Source of the DNA: Paraburkholderia acidipaludis NBRC 101816
GTDB taxonomy: Bacteria > Pseudomonadota > Gammaproteobacteria > Burkholderiales > Burkholderiaceae
NCBI RefSeq assembly: GCF_000684975.1
Contig: NZ_BAXZ01000009.1
Span: 1-64,000, forward strand
DNA length: 64,000 bases
Reading direction: 5' to 3'
The position numbers and the translations under genes were made by a program. The first letter of the stretch is position 1; each line of letters opens with the position of its first letter. The notes under the pieces were generated by a model. The model ran no database searches. It saw only the letters and a program-made list of their open reading frames with translations, and had not been told where the DNA came from. Shown piece by piece: positions 53,820 to 62,924 of the stretch.

Positions 53820-55199
53820 TCACCCCCGCGCAGCAATCTCCTTCTCCCACCCTTCAATAATCTTCGCGGCGAGCGCGCCGTAGTTGCCGTCGAAGTGGTG
53901 GCTGCCGTCCGTCTTCACGAGGTCGATGCCGGTATTCGCGAGCGCCGGGCATAGCGTGTCTTTTTCGTCGGCGCCGTAGACGCACTGCACGATGGCCGGC
54001 GGCACCTTCGCGAGTTCCGGCCGCACGGCGAGCGCCTTGTCGCTGGCGGGCATGCCGAGCCAGCCCGTCACGCGAATCTGGAAGTCGGCGTCCGGCGCGA
54101 AGCCGAGCAGCGACATATACGAAACCTTCGCGCGCAGCGCGTCGGGCAGCCGGTTATACGCGAACGGCATGACGTCGGCGCCGAACGAGTAGCCCACGAG
54201 CGCAACATGCTTCGCATGCCAGCGCGCCTCGTATGTCCGGATCACGCGCGCCAGGTCGTGGCTCGTCTCCTCGGGCGACTTCTCGCTCCAGAAATAGCGC
54301 AGCGCGTCCCAGCCGATCACGTCGATGCCGTCCTTCTGCAGCGTTTCGGCGATCGTCTTGTCGAGATCGCGCCAGCCGCCGTCGCCGGAGATCACGATAG
54401 CGAGCATGTCGGTCGTATGGGCGGCAGGCAGTTCCACGAGCGGCAGGTCGGAGACGTCTTCTTCGTTTTCGGCCTGTACGCGCAGATGCGGCGCGGCGAG
54501 TGCGACGAGCTTGTCCGCGTCGGGAAGATTCGCGGCGAACGTGCGCGGCGCTGTCGCATCGTTCGTTGCGTGCGCAACCTGAATCGTGCGCGCAGCCGCC
54601 GACGTCACGCCTTGCTCGAAGAAGCCGGGCAAGCCCTTGCCGCGCGAAAGCGTCGGATCGGCCGGGCAGGGGGCGAAGCGCGCGTCGAGCTGCGCGGCGG
54701 GATCGAGCGAGACGGCGCCCGCCATCGTATTGGCCGGCGCCTGCGAGAGCATGCGTTGCGCAACCAGCGCGCCTTCGCCGCTGCCGATGGCGATGGGCGC
54801 AAAAAATTGGGCCGACGCCTGCTGGCGTTCGAGCTGGTGACTCAGCACTTCCGCGTCGCTGTAGAGCTTGTGGCAGATTTCTGTCTTGATGGCCGCGAGA
54901 TTCTGCGCGTAGTGCGCCGTGTCCACGCCGACCACCATTGCGCCGTGCTGCGCGAGCGCGTCGGCGCGCGTCTGGTCGCTCGAGGTCCAGTGATCGCCCG
55001 CCGAAAACAGCACGGCGAAGCCGCGCATGGGACCGACAGGCCGTGTCACCGCGACTTCGCCGTAGCGGCCGCCCTGCACGTGGGTCACGGCCGCGGGAGC
55101 CGCATTGAGCGTGGCATGCGCTGCGCCGCACGCGAGCGTCGCGCACAAAGCCGTGGCCGCCGCGGCAAGGCGCGGCAGTTCGAATAAGCGTTTCGTCAT
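53820..55199 (-). CDS. acvB: AcvB/VirJ-family protein (aminoacyl-phosphatidylglycerol hydrolase)
   Basis: A 459-residue exported alpha/beta-hydrolase. A signal peptide spans about residues 1-29 (ending AHA). The C-terminal hydrolase has the nucleophile elbow GYSFGAD and ISGDGGWRDLD. AcvB hydrolyses lysyl-phosphatidylglycerol, the product of MprF, so the pair sets the level of this lipid. Overlaps mprF by 4 bp (ATGA), implying translational coupling. ATG at 55199. Confidence 0.87.
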   Translation of the reverse strand: MTKRLFELPRLAAAATALCATLACGAAHATLNAAPAAVTHVQGGRYGEVAVTRPVGPMRGFAVLFSAGDHWTSSDQTRADALAQHGAMVVGVDTAHYAQNLAAIKTEICHKLYSDAEVLSHQLERQQASAQFFAPIAIGSGEGALVAQRMLSQAPANTMAGAVSLDPAAQLDARFAPCPADPTLSRGKGLPGFFEQGVTSAAARTIQVAHATNDATAPRTFAANLPDADKLVALAAPHLRVQAENEEDVSDLPLVELPAAHTTDMLAIVISGDGGWRDLDKTIAETLQKDGIDVIGWDALRYFWSEKSPEETSHDLARVIRTYEARWHAKHVALVGYSFGADVMPFAYNRLPDALRAKVSYMSLLGFAPDADFQIRVTGWLGMPASDKALAVRPELAKVPPAIVQCVYGADEKDTLCPALANTGIDLVKTDGSHHFDGNYGALAAKIIEGWEKEIAARG

Positions 55200-57805
55200 G
55201 AGCGCCAGCCTCCAGCCAGCAGGGAAAGATCGGCGAGGGTGATGAACACGCTGATCGAGCCCGAAGCGGCCAGATAGCGCGGTTCCCAGTGCGGCGCGAA
55301 TTTGTTCTTGAAGCCGCGCAGCCCCCGGAAGTTGTAGAACTTGCCGCCGAAACGCCAGATCAGCCCGGCGAGGCGGTGCCATGGCGAGGCGAGCGGCGTT
55401 GGCCCCATGCCCGCAAGCGGCGCCATGCCGAGCGAGAGGGCGTGATAGCCGGCGGCCTTCAACTGCAGCGCGAGCTGCGTGAACAGATACTCCATCGCAT
55501 ACGGCGATGCGCCCGGCAGGTGGCGCATCACGCCCACCGTCGCTTCGGTGGCGAGGTCGGTGGTCATGAACGTGACGAACGCCACGGGCTGGCCGTGCTG
55601 GCGCACCAGCAGCACCGATTGCGCGGCCAGATAGTCGTCGTCGAACGCGGCGACCGAGAAGCTCTTCTCGCGCGCGTCGCGGCTGTCGAGCCAGGCGTCG
55701 GAGATGGCGCGCAGCGTCGGGAGATGCGCCGCCATTTGCGCCCGGCCAATCTGCTCGACCGAGAAGCCGTCACGCTCGCCGCGCTTGAGCGCATAGCGCA
55801 AATGCGCGCGCTGCGCGCCCTTGAGGTCGAACGCCTGCAGCATCACGCGCGCTTCCTCGCCGAGCTTCATCAGCGTGAGGCCCGCGTCGAGATAGAGCGG
55901 CAGCGCCTCGGCGCGCACCTGGTAGAACGCGGCGCGCCCGCCGTGAGCGTGCGCGAGCGAGACGAACGTGCGGATCAGCGCGGGCCATTCTTCGCGCGGG
56001 CCCACCGGGTCGTGCAGTGCGGCCCACGTGCGGCCATGCTTCGCGTACATGAGGAAGGCGTTGCGCGAATCCGAGAACAGGAAGCTCTTGTCGCCCATCA
56101 GCGCGAGACCCGCATCGCTGCGCTCCTGGGCGCGCACGATGCGCGCGGCCTTCTCGAGATCCTCGCTCGCGGGCCTCACGAAGCGGCCCGCCGCCGGCCG
56201 CAGCAATTGCCACGACGCGAGCGTGGCCGCCAGCACGACTGCGCCGAGCGTTGCGCGCAGCGCGCGCGGGGCGCGTCCGTCGAAGGCGAATTGCCACCAC
56301 AAGTGATGCGAGTACTGCACGTCGCGGAACGCGAACAAGAGCACCCAGACGGCGAGCGCGATCACGCAGGCCACCGAGGCGAGCCAGCCCGGCGTGAAGC
56401 GCTCGGCGAAGAGCGACGAATGACGGTTGAAGCGGCCGCGCGTGGCGAGCAGCAGGACGATGAGCACGCCCAGCACGCCGGCTTCGACGAACGCGAGGCC
56501 CTTGGTCAGCGAAAGCGCGAGGTTGGCGAAAGCAATCAGGAGTGCGAGCCACCAGGCGGCGTCGAGGCGGCGCAGCAGGCCGCGCGCCACGAACAGCAGG
56601 AGCACGCCGAACAGGCTGCTGAGCAGTTGCGAACTTTCGAGTACCCAGAGCGGCAGGAAGGTCTGCAGCATGGCGATGCGGTGCTCGAAGGCGGGCGTTG
56701 CGCCCGAGATCACGAGCATGCCGCCCGTGACGAAGGTGACGATCGCGAGAAAGAGCGGCGCGAGCTGCGAGACGCCGTCGGCGCCGCGGCGCGCGAGCGT
56801 CGTGCCGAGCGGCTTTGCGAGCGCGCGGCCTTCGAACGCCGCGAGCAGGGCGGCCGAAGCGGCGAGCGGCGCGCCGAAGTAGATGGCGCGGTAGGCGAGC
56901 AGGGCGGCGAGCACCTGCGAGGTGGACACGTCCGGGCCGAGCGCGTAGACCATCGCGGCCTCGAATACGCCGATGCCGCCCGGCGTGTGGCCGATCATCC
57001 CGAGCAGCATGGCCGCGCAATAGACGGTCAGGAAGCCGCCGAAGCCGACCTGCGCGTGCGGCATCACCGACCAGAGCGCGAGCCCGGCGCCCGCCACGTC
57101 GAGCGCGGCGAGCAGCAGCTGGGCGACGAGGTCGCCCCGCGCGGGAACGGAAAAGCGCAGTGCGGCGCGGCCGAACGGCTCGATTTCGCGCGCTTGCGCC
57201 GGGCAGGCGGCGCCGAGCGCCGCGCCGAGCGCGAGCAGCGCGCCGCCGATCCAACGCAGCGTGTGAGGCGCGAGATGCAGCATGCCGGCGAGCGTGCCGG
57301 CGGCGCCCACCATGCCGAGCGCCGTCATCAGCGCGAGGGCGAGCGCGAGCGTGACGCTCGTGAACACGGTCATGCGGCCGATCTGGGCGGCGGTGACGCC
57401 CGCGCCGCCATACACGCGGCAGCGCACGGCGCCGCCCGTGAGCGCGCCGAAGCCGGTGACGTTGCCGAGCGCCGAGCCGGCGATCGCACCGACCCAGAGC
57501 GCGCCGCGCGAAACCGTGGCGCCGAGATAGCGCAGCCCGACGGCGTCGCGCCCGACGAGCGCGATGAAGCTGATGGCCGTGGCCGCCAGCGCGCCGGTCC
57601 ATTCGGACGGCGCCAGATGCTCGAGCTGATGCGCGACCGAGCGGTAGTCGACGGACTGCGAGAGGTGCTGGAACACCACGAGCAGGAGCGCGCAGATGCC
57701 GAGCGTGAGGATGGGCGCGACAAAGCGCTGGGGTTGCAAGGCGGCGAAGCGGCGTCGCAACGCGGCGATGGCCTGCGCCGCGCGCGAGGATTGTGATTCA
57801 GGCAT
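55196..57805 (-). CDS. mprF: Lysyl/aminoacyl-phosphatidylglycerol synthase and flippase
   Basis: An 869-residue MprF: N-terminal membrane flippase domain with about 13 helices (1-520) and C-terminal cytosolic tRNA-dependent transferase (about 540-869, DUF2156; LALMGDKSFLFSDSRNAFLM, YALKRGERDGFSVEQIG). It adds lysine or alanine to phosphatidylglycerol and displays it outside, lowering negative charge against cationic peptides and acid. ATG at 57805, with no clear Shine-Dalgarno. First gene of a two-gene operon with acvB. Confidence 0.95.
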   Translation of the reverse strand: MPESQSSRAAQAIAALRRRFAALQPQRFVAPILTLGICALLLVVFQHLSQSVDYRSVAHQLEHLAPSEWTGALAATAISFIALVGRDAVGLRYLGATVSRGALWVGAIAGSALGNVTGFGALTGGAVRCRVYGGAGVTAAQIGRMTVFTSVTLALALALMTALGMVGAAGTLAGMLHLAPHTLRWIGGALLALGAALGAACPAQAREIEPFGRAALRFSVPARGDLVAQLLLAALDVAGAGLALWSVMPHAQVGFGGFLTVYCAAMLLGMIGHTPGGIGVFEAAMVYALGPDVSTSQVLAALLAYRAIYFGAPLAASAALLAAFEGRALAKPLGTTLARRGADGVSQLAPLFLAIVTFVTGGMLVISGATPAFEHRIAMLQTFLPLWVLESSQLLSSLFGVLLLFVARGLLRRLDAAWWLALLIAFANLALSLTKGLAFVEAGVLGVLIVLLLATRGRFNRHSSLFAERFTPGWLASVACVIALAVWVLLFAFRDVQYSHHLWWQFAFDGRAPRALRATLGAVVLAATLASWQLLRPAAGRFVRPASEDLEKAARIVRAQERSDAGLALMGDKSFLFSDSRNAFLMYAKHGRTWAALHDPVGPREEWPALIRTFVSLAHAHGGRAAFYQVRAEALPLYLDAGLTLMKLGEEARVMLQAFDLKGAQRAHLRYALKRGERDGFSVEQIGRAQMAAHLPTLRAISDAWLDSRDAREKSFSVAAFDDDYLAAQSVLLVRQHGQPVAFVTFMTTDLATEATVGVMRHLPGASPYAMEYLFTQLALQLKAAGYHALSLGMAPLAGMGPTPLASPWHRLAGLIWRFGGKFYNFRGLRGFKNKFAPHWEPRYLAASGSISVFITLADLSLLAGGWRS

Positions 57806-57835
57806 GGCTGGGTCCGGCGCCGGACGTCAATATTC

Positions 57836-57859
57836 GCGTAAACATCTGCGTAAACGTCT
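57836..57859 (-). promoter_or_regulatory. Tandem 12-bp direct repeat upstream of mprF
   Basis: On the minus strand AGACGTTTACGC and AGATGTTTACGC stand back to back 31-54 bp before the mprF ATG. Between them and the start lies the palindrome GTCCGGCGCCGGAC (57812-57825). Direct repeats of this kind are typical of OmpR/PhoP-class response regulators, which would suit an envelope-stress gene; the 12-bp period differs from the PhoP box (11 bp). No candidate regulator is in the window. Confidence 0.55.
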
Positions 57860-58071
57860 GGTAATGGACTGGTAAAAATCAGCAAACGCTTCAGAGCGCG
57901 ATGCGGTTGACCGAGTCGGGTCAAATCGGGCAGGTTGGGGTCGGACCCAGGTAGGCAGCGGCCGGGCGGCTGTTAACAATTTGAGACATCACCTTTAATT
58001 TTTTTACTTCGTCGTGCGGGAGAGGTAGTCTCAAGTCACTGGTGGAGCAACAAGCCAGAAGGGAGAGCGAC

Positions 58072-59235
58072 GTGAAAAGAATCGCCTTGACTTCTCTTTC
58101 GCTGGCGGTGGCCGGCGCCGCCAGCGTGGCCCACGCACAGACCAGCGTGACGTTGTACGGCGCCATCGATACTTCCCTCACCTATATCAATCATGCCCAG
58201 GGCAACGCCAACCAGTGGTCGCTCGGCAACAGCAGCTCGGGCAATCTTTCCGAATCGCGTTGGGGTCTCAAGGGCGCCGAGGATCTCGGCGGCGGGCTGA
58301 AGGCGATCTTCCTGCTCGAAAGCGGCTTCAATCCATCCACGGGCGGCAGCGAGCAGGACGGTCGGCTGTTCGGTCGCCAGGCCTTCGTCGGGCTGACCGC
58401 GGAGCAGTACGGCTCGCTCACCCTTGGCCGCCAGTACGATCCGCTAGTGGACCTGGTTCAGGGCATCACGGCGGACAACTATTTCGGTTCGGCCTTCGCC
58501 ACGCCGGGCGACGTCGACAACTACGACAACAGCTTTCGCGTGAACAGCTCGGTCAAGTACACCCTGCCGTCCTTCAACGGACTTCAGGCGGAAACGATGT
58601 ATGCATTCGGCGGCGTGGCGGGCGCCACGGGCGCCGAACAGTCCTGGGCGGCGGCCGTGGCCTACAACAACGGGCCGATGGGACTCGCGGGCGGCTACTT
58701 CTACGCGGCCAACAGCCAGGCTGGGCTCGGCATTCGCACGGACGGCTGGACCGGCACCTCGGACGGCACCTTCGACGGGCCGATCAACGCCGGCTATGCC
58801 TCGGCGCACTCGCTTGCGATCGCGCGCGCCGCCGCGCAGTACGAGATCGGCCGGTTCACGATGGGCCTCGGCTACAGCAACGCGCAGTACGCGCCGGATG
58901 CCAGCTCCGTGTTCCGCGACACCGAGAGGTACAACACCGGCCAGGGCTTCGTGGACTATCACCTGAGTCCGGTGCTGCTGCTCGGCATTGGCTACAGCTA
59001 TACGCACGCCAACGGCGACACCTCGGCGAACTACCATCAGGTGTCGATCGGCGCGGACTACAGCCTGTCGAAGCGCACCGACCTCTACATGACGGCCGCC
59101 TGGCAGCACGCGAGCGGCGAAACGGGCGACGGCTCGGGCGGGGCGGCGCCGGCCGATGCGTCGATCGGCTCATATGGCTATCCGGGCACGAGCACGCAGA
59201 CGTTGTTCAACCTGGGGTTGCGTCACAAGTTCTGA
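58072..59235 (+). CDS. Gram-negative porin (OmpC/Omp32-like)
   Basis: A 387-residue outer-membrane beta-barrel porin. The signal peptide is residues 1-22 (cleaved at AHA-QT), the mature N terminus SVTLYGAIDTSLTYINHAQG is the Burkholderiales porin hallmark, and the C-terminal residue is Phe (LGLRHKF). The start is GTG at 58072 after GGGAG. Upstream, TTGAGAC (57981-57987) and GTCTCAA (58028-58034) form an inverted repeat within the promoter area. Allows passage of small hydrophilic or anionic solutes; specificity unknown. Confidence 0.93.
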   Translation: MKRIALTSLSLAVAGAASVAHAQTSVTLYGAIDTSLTYINHAQGNANQWSLGNSSSGNLSESRWGLKGAEDLGGGLKAIFLLESGFNPSTGGSEQDGRLFGRQAFVGLTAEQYGSLTLGRQYDPLVDLVQGITADNYFGSAFATPGDVDNYDNSFRVNSSVKYTLPSFNGLQAETMYAFGGVAGATGAEQSWAAAVAYNNGPMGLAGGYFYAANSQAGLGIRTDGWTGTSDGTFDGPINAGYASAHSLAIARAAAQYEIGRFTMGLGYSNAQYAPDASSVFRDTERYNTGQGFVDYHLSPVLLLGIGYSYTHANGDTSANYHQVSIGADYSLSKRTDLYMTAAWQHASGETGDGSGGAAPADASIGSYGYPGTSTQTLFNLGLRHKF

Positions 59236-59422
59236 CGCTCCGACGCGCTCCCCGCCCCGGATGCCCGGCACTCGCCCGGCATCGGGCCCCTTGCCGCCGT
59301 GGGCGATTTCCTCCAGGATGGGCTGTTCACGGGATGCACCTGGACGAACCCGGCCTGCGGGGACGCCAGGCGCACATCCTTGAAGCGTTTGTCAGCCTTT
59401 GTCGTTGGCAAACGACGATGTA

Positions 59423-59437
59423 TGATATATCACATAC
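59423..59437. promoter_or_regulatory. Candidate GntR operator, site 1
   Basis: The 15-mer TGATATATCACATAC lies 72 bp before the small membrane gene and the GntR gene that follows it. Its core TGATATATCA is a perfect 10-bp palindrome. The same 15-mer recurs at 60679 before frc. Nearby, AGTCATT-G-AATGACT (59475-59489) forms a leader hairpin just before the Shine-Dalgarno. Confidence 0.75.
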
Positions 59438-59508
59438 GGAATATTGATTTTTGCCGCGGTGCATCATAAGATTGAGTCATTGAATGACTGAATCTCGTGG
59501 AGCTTTAC

Positions 59509-59736
59509 ATGGATTACCTGTCGGATTACGCGTCTCTCGCGCTCTTTGGCGCGGCTGCCGTGGGCTTTGGCGCCGCCGCCACCTGGCTGATTGCCACGTG
59601 GCTGCCGAAGCCGGCCGCCGAGCAGGCCGCGGAGCACGGCCGGTTCGCCGGTCTGGGCGAGGCGCCGGCCGCGACGCCGGGGTATCGTCAGCAGGTCCGT
59701 AAAGAGGCAATGAATGTCGTCAGAACTTCGAACTGA
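59509..59736 (+). CDS. Small membrane protein overlapping the GntR gene
   Basis: A 75-residue protein with one hydrophobic helix (about 9-31: SLALFGAAAVGFGAAATWLI) and an amphipathic C terminus. GGAG precedes the ATG at 59509. The last 23 bp overlap the start of the GntR gene (59714), suggesting coupled translation. No family recognised. Position downstream of the operator suggests it belongs to the same regulon. Confidence 0.5.
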   Translation: MDYLSDYASLALFGAAAVGFGAAATWLIATWLPKPAAEQAAEHGRFAGLGEAPAATPGYRQQVRKEAMNVVRTSN

Positions 59737-60445
59737 AGCCATCACTCAATCCCCCCCGGCGCCGCTCAAGCTGGCGCTGCAACCGATCAGCGCGACGCTG
59801 AGCCTGCGCGACCAGGCTTACGCCATGCTGCGCCAGGCTATCGCCGACGCCGACATCTACCAGTCGCGCGAGGAAATCCGCCTCGACGAGCGCGTGCTCA
59901 GCGAAACGCTGGGCGTGAGCCGCACGCCGGTGCGCGAGGCGATGACGCTGCTCGAACAGGAGGGCTTCCTGCGCATGGTGCCGCGCCGCGGCATCTATAT
60001 CGTGCGCAAGAGCAAGCGCGAGATCGTGGAGATGATCCAGATGTGGGCCGCGCTGGAGAGCATGGCCGCGCGGCTCGCCACGCTCCACGCCAGCGACGAG
60101 GAAATCGCGAAGCTGCGCCATATGTTCGACAACTTTCGCGACAGCACGCCCGCCGAGCATATTGCCGAGTATTCGGAGGCCAACATCGCGTTTCACCAGG
60201 CGATTGTCGAGCTTTCGAAGTCGCAGGTGATCCTCGACACCATCAAGAACATCTTCGTGCACGTGCGCGCCATCCGGCGCCTGACGATCTCGCAGAGCGA
60301 CCGCGCGTCGCGCTCGATCGTCGACCATCTGCGCATCATCGAGGCGCTGGAGAAGCGCGACACCGAACTGGCGGAAAAGCTCGTGCGCCAGCATTCGCTC
60401 GATCTTGCCGCGCACGTGGAGAAGTACTGCGATTTCCTCGACTGA
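59714..60445 (+). CDS. GntR-family (FCD) regulator of the frc operon
   Basis: A 243-residue GntR/FadR regulator: winged helix about 30-100 (ERVLSETLGVSRTPVREAMT) and FCD domain about 105-235 (ANIAFHQAIVELSKSQ, VDHLRIIEALEKRDTELAEK). The shared 15-mer at its own promoter and at that of frc implies autoregulation and control of the CoA-transferase operon. A strong terminator follows. Confidence 0.9.
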   Translation: MSSELRTEAITQSPPAPLKLALQPISATLSLRDQAYAMLRQAIADADIYQSREEIRLDERVLSETLGVSRTPVREAMTLLEQEGFLRMVPRRGIYIVRKSKREIVEMIQMWAALESMAARLATLHASDEEIAKLRHMFDNFRDSTPAEHIAEYSEANIAFHQAIVELSKSQVILDTIKNIFVHVRAIRRLTISQSDRASRSIVDHLRIIEALEKRDTELAEKLVRQHSLDLAAHVEKYCDFLD

Positions 60446-60480
60446 GGCGCGTATAACGGGCCTGGGTGGTCCGGCGGCAT

Positions 60481-60516
60481 CGCGGAACGGGAGACCTACG
60501 GGTCTCCCGTTCCGCG
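60481..60516 (+). terminator. Terminator hairpin after the GntR gene
   Basis: A perfect 16-bp stem, CGCGGAACGGGAGACC (60481-60496) with its complement at 60501-60516, around a TACG loop, followed by TTTA. Placed 36 bp after the GntR stop. The rest of 60446-60747 is the frc promoter and leader. Confidence 0.8.
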
Positions 60517-60678
60517 TTTACGGCCTGCGGCCCGCGCTTCGGGGCGGACGCGCCTAAGGATTTTCCCCAGTGCGCATCGCAGCGCCGCGTTTTGAAATCG
60601 CACCGGGCCCTGTCTGGATAAGGCTTCGCCACGATTTCCCGGCGATTGCGGCGGGGAGGTTTTTCTCTTGCCGTGTTT

Positions 60679-60693
60679 TGATATATCACATAC
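60679..60693. promoter_or_regulatory. Candidate GntR operator, site 2 (frc promoter)
   Basis: Second exact copy of TGATATATCACATAC, 55 bp before the frc ATG. As at site 1, TATTGAT follows a few bases later. Identity of both sites supports one regulator binding at both promoters. Confidence 0.78.
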
Positions 60694-60747
60694 TGTATTG
60701 ATGAATGGTGCAGCCGCTCCCGGCCACGACCGACAAGGAGACATGAC

Positions 60748-61995
60748 ATGGGCAAGGCACTGGATGGCGTGCGCATTCTCGATTTCACGCATGTTCAGTC
60801 GGGTCCGACCTGCACGCAGCTGCTCGCGTGGTTCGGCGCGGACGTTATCAAGGTGGAGCGCGTGGGCGCCGGCGATATCACGCGCGATCAGCTGCGGGAC
60901 ATCCCCGACGCGGACAGCCTCTACTTCACGATGCTCAACGGCAACAAGCGCTCCGTCACGATCGATACGAAGCACGCGCAAGGCAAGGGCGTGCTGGAGC
61001 GGTTGATCCGCGACTGCGACGTGCTCGTCGAGAACTTCGCGCCCGGCGCGCTCGAGCGCATGGGTTTTTCGTGGGAGCGCATCCAGGCGCTGAATCCGCG
61101 CATGATCGTCGCCTCCGTGAAGGGCTTCGGTCCGGGGCCCTACGAAGACTGCAAGGTGTACGAAAACGTGGCGCAGTGCGTGGGCGGCGCGGCCTCCACG
61201 ACGGGCTTCGACGACGGGCCGCCGGTGGTCAGCGGCGCGCAGATCGGTGACAGCGGCACGGGCCTGCATCTCGCGCTCGGCATCGTCACGGCGCTTTATC
61301 AGCGCGTGCACACCGGGCGCGGCCAGAAGGTGCTCGCCGCCATGCAGGACGGCGTGCTGAACCTGTGCCGCGTGAAACTGCGCGACCAGCAGCGGCTCGC
61401 GCGCACGGGCGTGATGAAGGAGTACCCGCAGTATCCGAACGCGTCCTTCGGCGAGGCGGTGCCGCGCGCCGGCAACGCCTCGGGCGGCGGGCAGCCGGGC
61501 TGGATCCTCAAGTGCCGGGGCTGGGAAACCGACCCGAATGCGTATATCTACTTCATCGCGCAGGCGCCGGTGTGGGAGCGCATCTGCAAGCTGATCGGCC
61601 GCGAGGAATGGATCGACCACCCGGACTACGCCACGCCGAACGCGCGCCTGCCGCGCCTGAAGGAGATCTTCGGCGAGATCGAGTGCTGGACCATGAAGCG
61701 CAGCAAGTTCGAGGCGATGGCCGTGCTCAACCGCTACGACATTCCGTGCGGCCCGATTCTCTCGATGAAGGAGATCGCCACCGACGAGTCGCTGCGCGCG
61801 AGCGGCACGATCGTCGAGGTCGATCATCCGGTGCGCGGCAAGTACCTTACCGTCGGCAACCCGATCAAGCTTTCGGACAGTCCCACCGAAGTGATGCGTT
61901 CGCCGCTGCTTGGCGAGCATACGGACGAAGTCCTCGCCGAATTCGGCTATTCGCACGACGAAATCCTGGCGCTGCGCGTTGCCGGCGCTATTTGA
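60748..61995 (+). CDS. frc: Formyl-CoA:oxalate CoA-transferase
   Basis: A 415-residue class III CoA-transferase. It matches the well-studied FRC closely: Q17 in [10 protein letters not shown]138, catalytic D168 in QIGDSGTG, the glycine loop GGGQPGW, and [12 protein letters not shown]. The enzyme moves CoA from formyl-CoA to oxalate, entering oxalate degradation. No oxalyl-CoA decarboxylase is in view. It follows the GntR site and precedes a FAH hydrolase. Confidence 0.92.
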   Translation: MGKALDGVRILDFTHVQSGPTCTQLLAWFGADVIKVERVGAGDITRDQLRDIPDADSLYFTMLNGNKRSVTIDTKHAQGKGVLERLIRDCDVLVENFAPGALERMGFSWERIQALNPRMIVASVKGFGPGPYEDCKVYENVAQCVGGAASTTGFDDGPPVVSGAQIGDSGTGLHLALGIVTALYQRVHTGRGQKVLAAMQDGVLNLCRVKLRDQQRLARTGVMKEYPQYPNASFGEAVPRAGNASGGGQPGWILKCRGWETDPNAYIYFIAQAPVWERICKLIGREEWIDHPDYATPNARLPRLKEIFGEIECWTMKRSKFEAMAVLNRYDIPCGPILSMKEIATDESLRASGTIVEVDHPVRGKYLTVGNPIKLSDSPTEVMRSPLLGEHTDEVLAEFGYSHDEILALRVAGAI

Positions 61996-62068
61996 ACGAA
62001 GCGGGAAGGAAACGGGATGGAAGCGGCGGGCCGAACGCCCGCCATGCACGGCAACGAGGGAGCGAAGC

Positions 62069-62881
62069 ATGAACACCTGGATGCGCTTGATGGCGAACGA
62101 CGGCAGTATCGTGTTCGGTCGCGTGGAGAACGGCTATCTGCACGAGTACGACGGACTCGATCAACCCATGCCGACCGGCGCGGTGCTTTCGCTGCGCACC
62201 TTGACGCCGCTCGCCCCCTGCGCGCCGGGCAAGGTGATTGCCCTCTGGAACAACTTTCACGCGCTGGCCGCGAAGCTGGAAAAGCCGGTGCCTTCGCATC
62301 CGCTCTTTCTGCTCAAACCGCCGGAATCCGTGATCGGATCGGACGTGCCGATCCTTCGGCCTCCGCACTATGCGGGCAAGATCGTCTTCGAAGGTGAGCT
62401 CGGCATCGTGATCGGCCGGCGCTGCCGCAACGTGAGCGAGGCCGAGGCCGAAGCTTCGATTTTCGGCTACACGATCGTCAACGACGTCACGGCAGCGGGC
62501 CTTCTGGCCGAGAACCCGCACTTTCCGCAGTGGTGCCGCGCCAAAGGATTCGATACGTTCTGCTGCCTGGGGCCGGTTATCGTCTCCGGCTTCGACTGGC
62601 GGCGCGCGCGCGTGGTGACGCGGCTCGACGGTGTCGAACGCCAGAACTATCCCCTCGACGACATGGTGTTCGCCCCGGCCCGGCAGGTGAGCCTGATTTC
62701 GCAGGATCTCACGCTCGAGCCGGGTGACGTGATCGCGTGCGGCACTTCGCTGGGAGTCGGCTCGATCGGTGCGGGCGCAACGGTCGAAATCACGATCGAG
62801 GGTATCGGCACGCTGGTCAATACGCTAACCGGCGTGCGGGCCGACGTGCGGGCGAGCGCCGTGGCCGAAGACGCCGTCTGA
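62069..62881 (+). CDS. Fumarylacetoacetate hydrolase-family protein
   Basis: A 270-residue FAH-fold enzyme. Metal ligands are E108 and E110 in VFEGELGIVIG and D139 in IVNDVTAA; H64 in NNFHAL is the likely base. Members split or decarboxylate acylpyruvates and related diketo acids. Start ATG at 62069; the frame is open to 61910 but overlaps frc. Second gene of the frc operon (73 bp gap). Substrate unknown. Confidence 0.88.
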   Translation: MNTWMRLMANDGSIVFGRVENGYLHEYDGLDQPMPTGAVLSLRTLTPLAPCAPGKVIALWNNFHALAAKLEKPVPSHPLFLLKPPESVIGSDVPILRPPHYAGKIVFEGELGIVIGRRCRNVSEAEAEASIFGYTIVNDVTAAGLLAENPHFPQWCRAKGFDTFCCLGPVIVSGFDWRRARVVTRLDGVERQNYPLDDMVFAPARQVSLISQDLTLEPGDVIACGTSLGVGSIGAGATVEITIEGIGTLVNTLTGVRADVRASAVAEDAV

Positions 62882-62924
62882 GGAAGCCACGATCGCCACC
62901 GGAACCGTCCCGACCTTCAGCGCC

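Noticed and set aside
57836..57859. Naming the mprF repeat a PhoP or PhoB box.
   Set aside because: Period is 12 bp rather than 11 and the regulator is not in the window; kept only as a response-regulator-like repeat.
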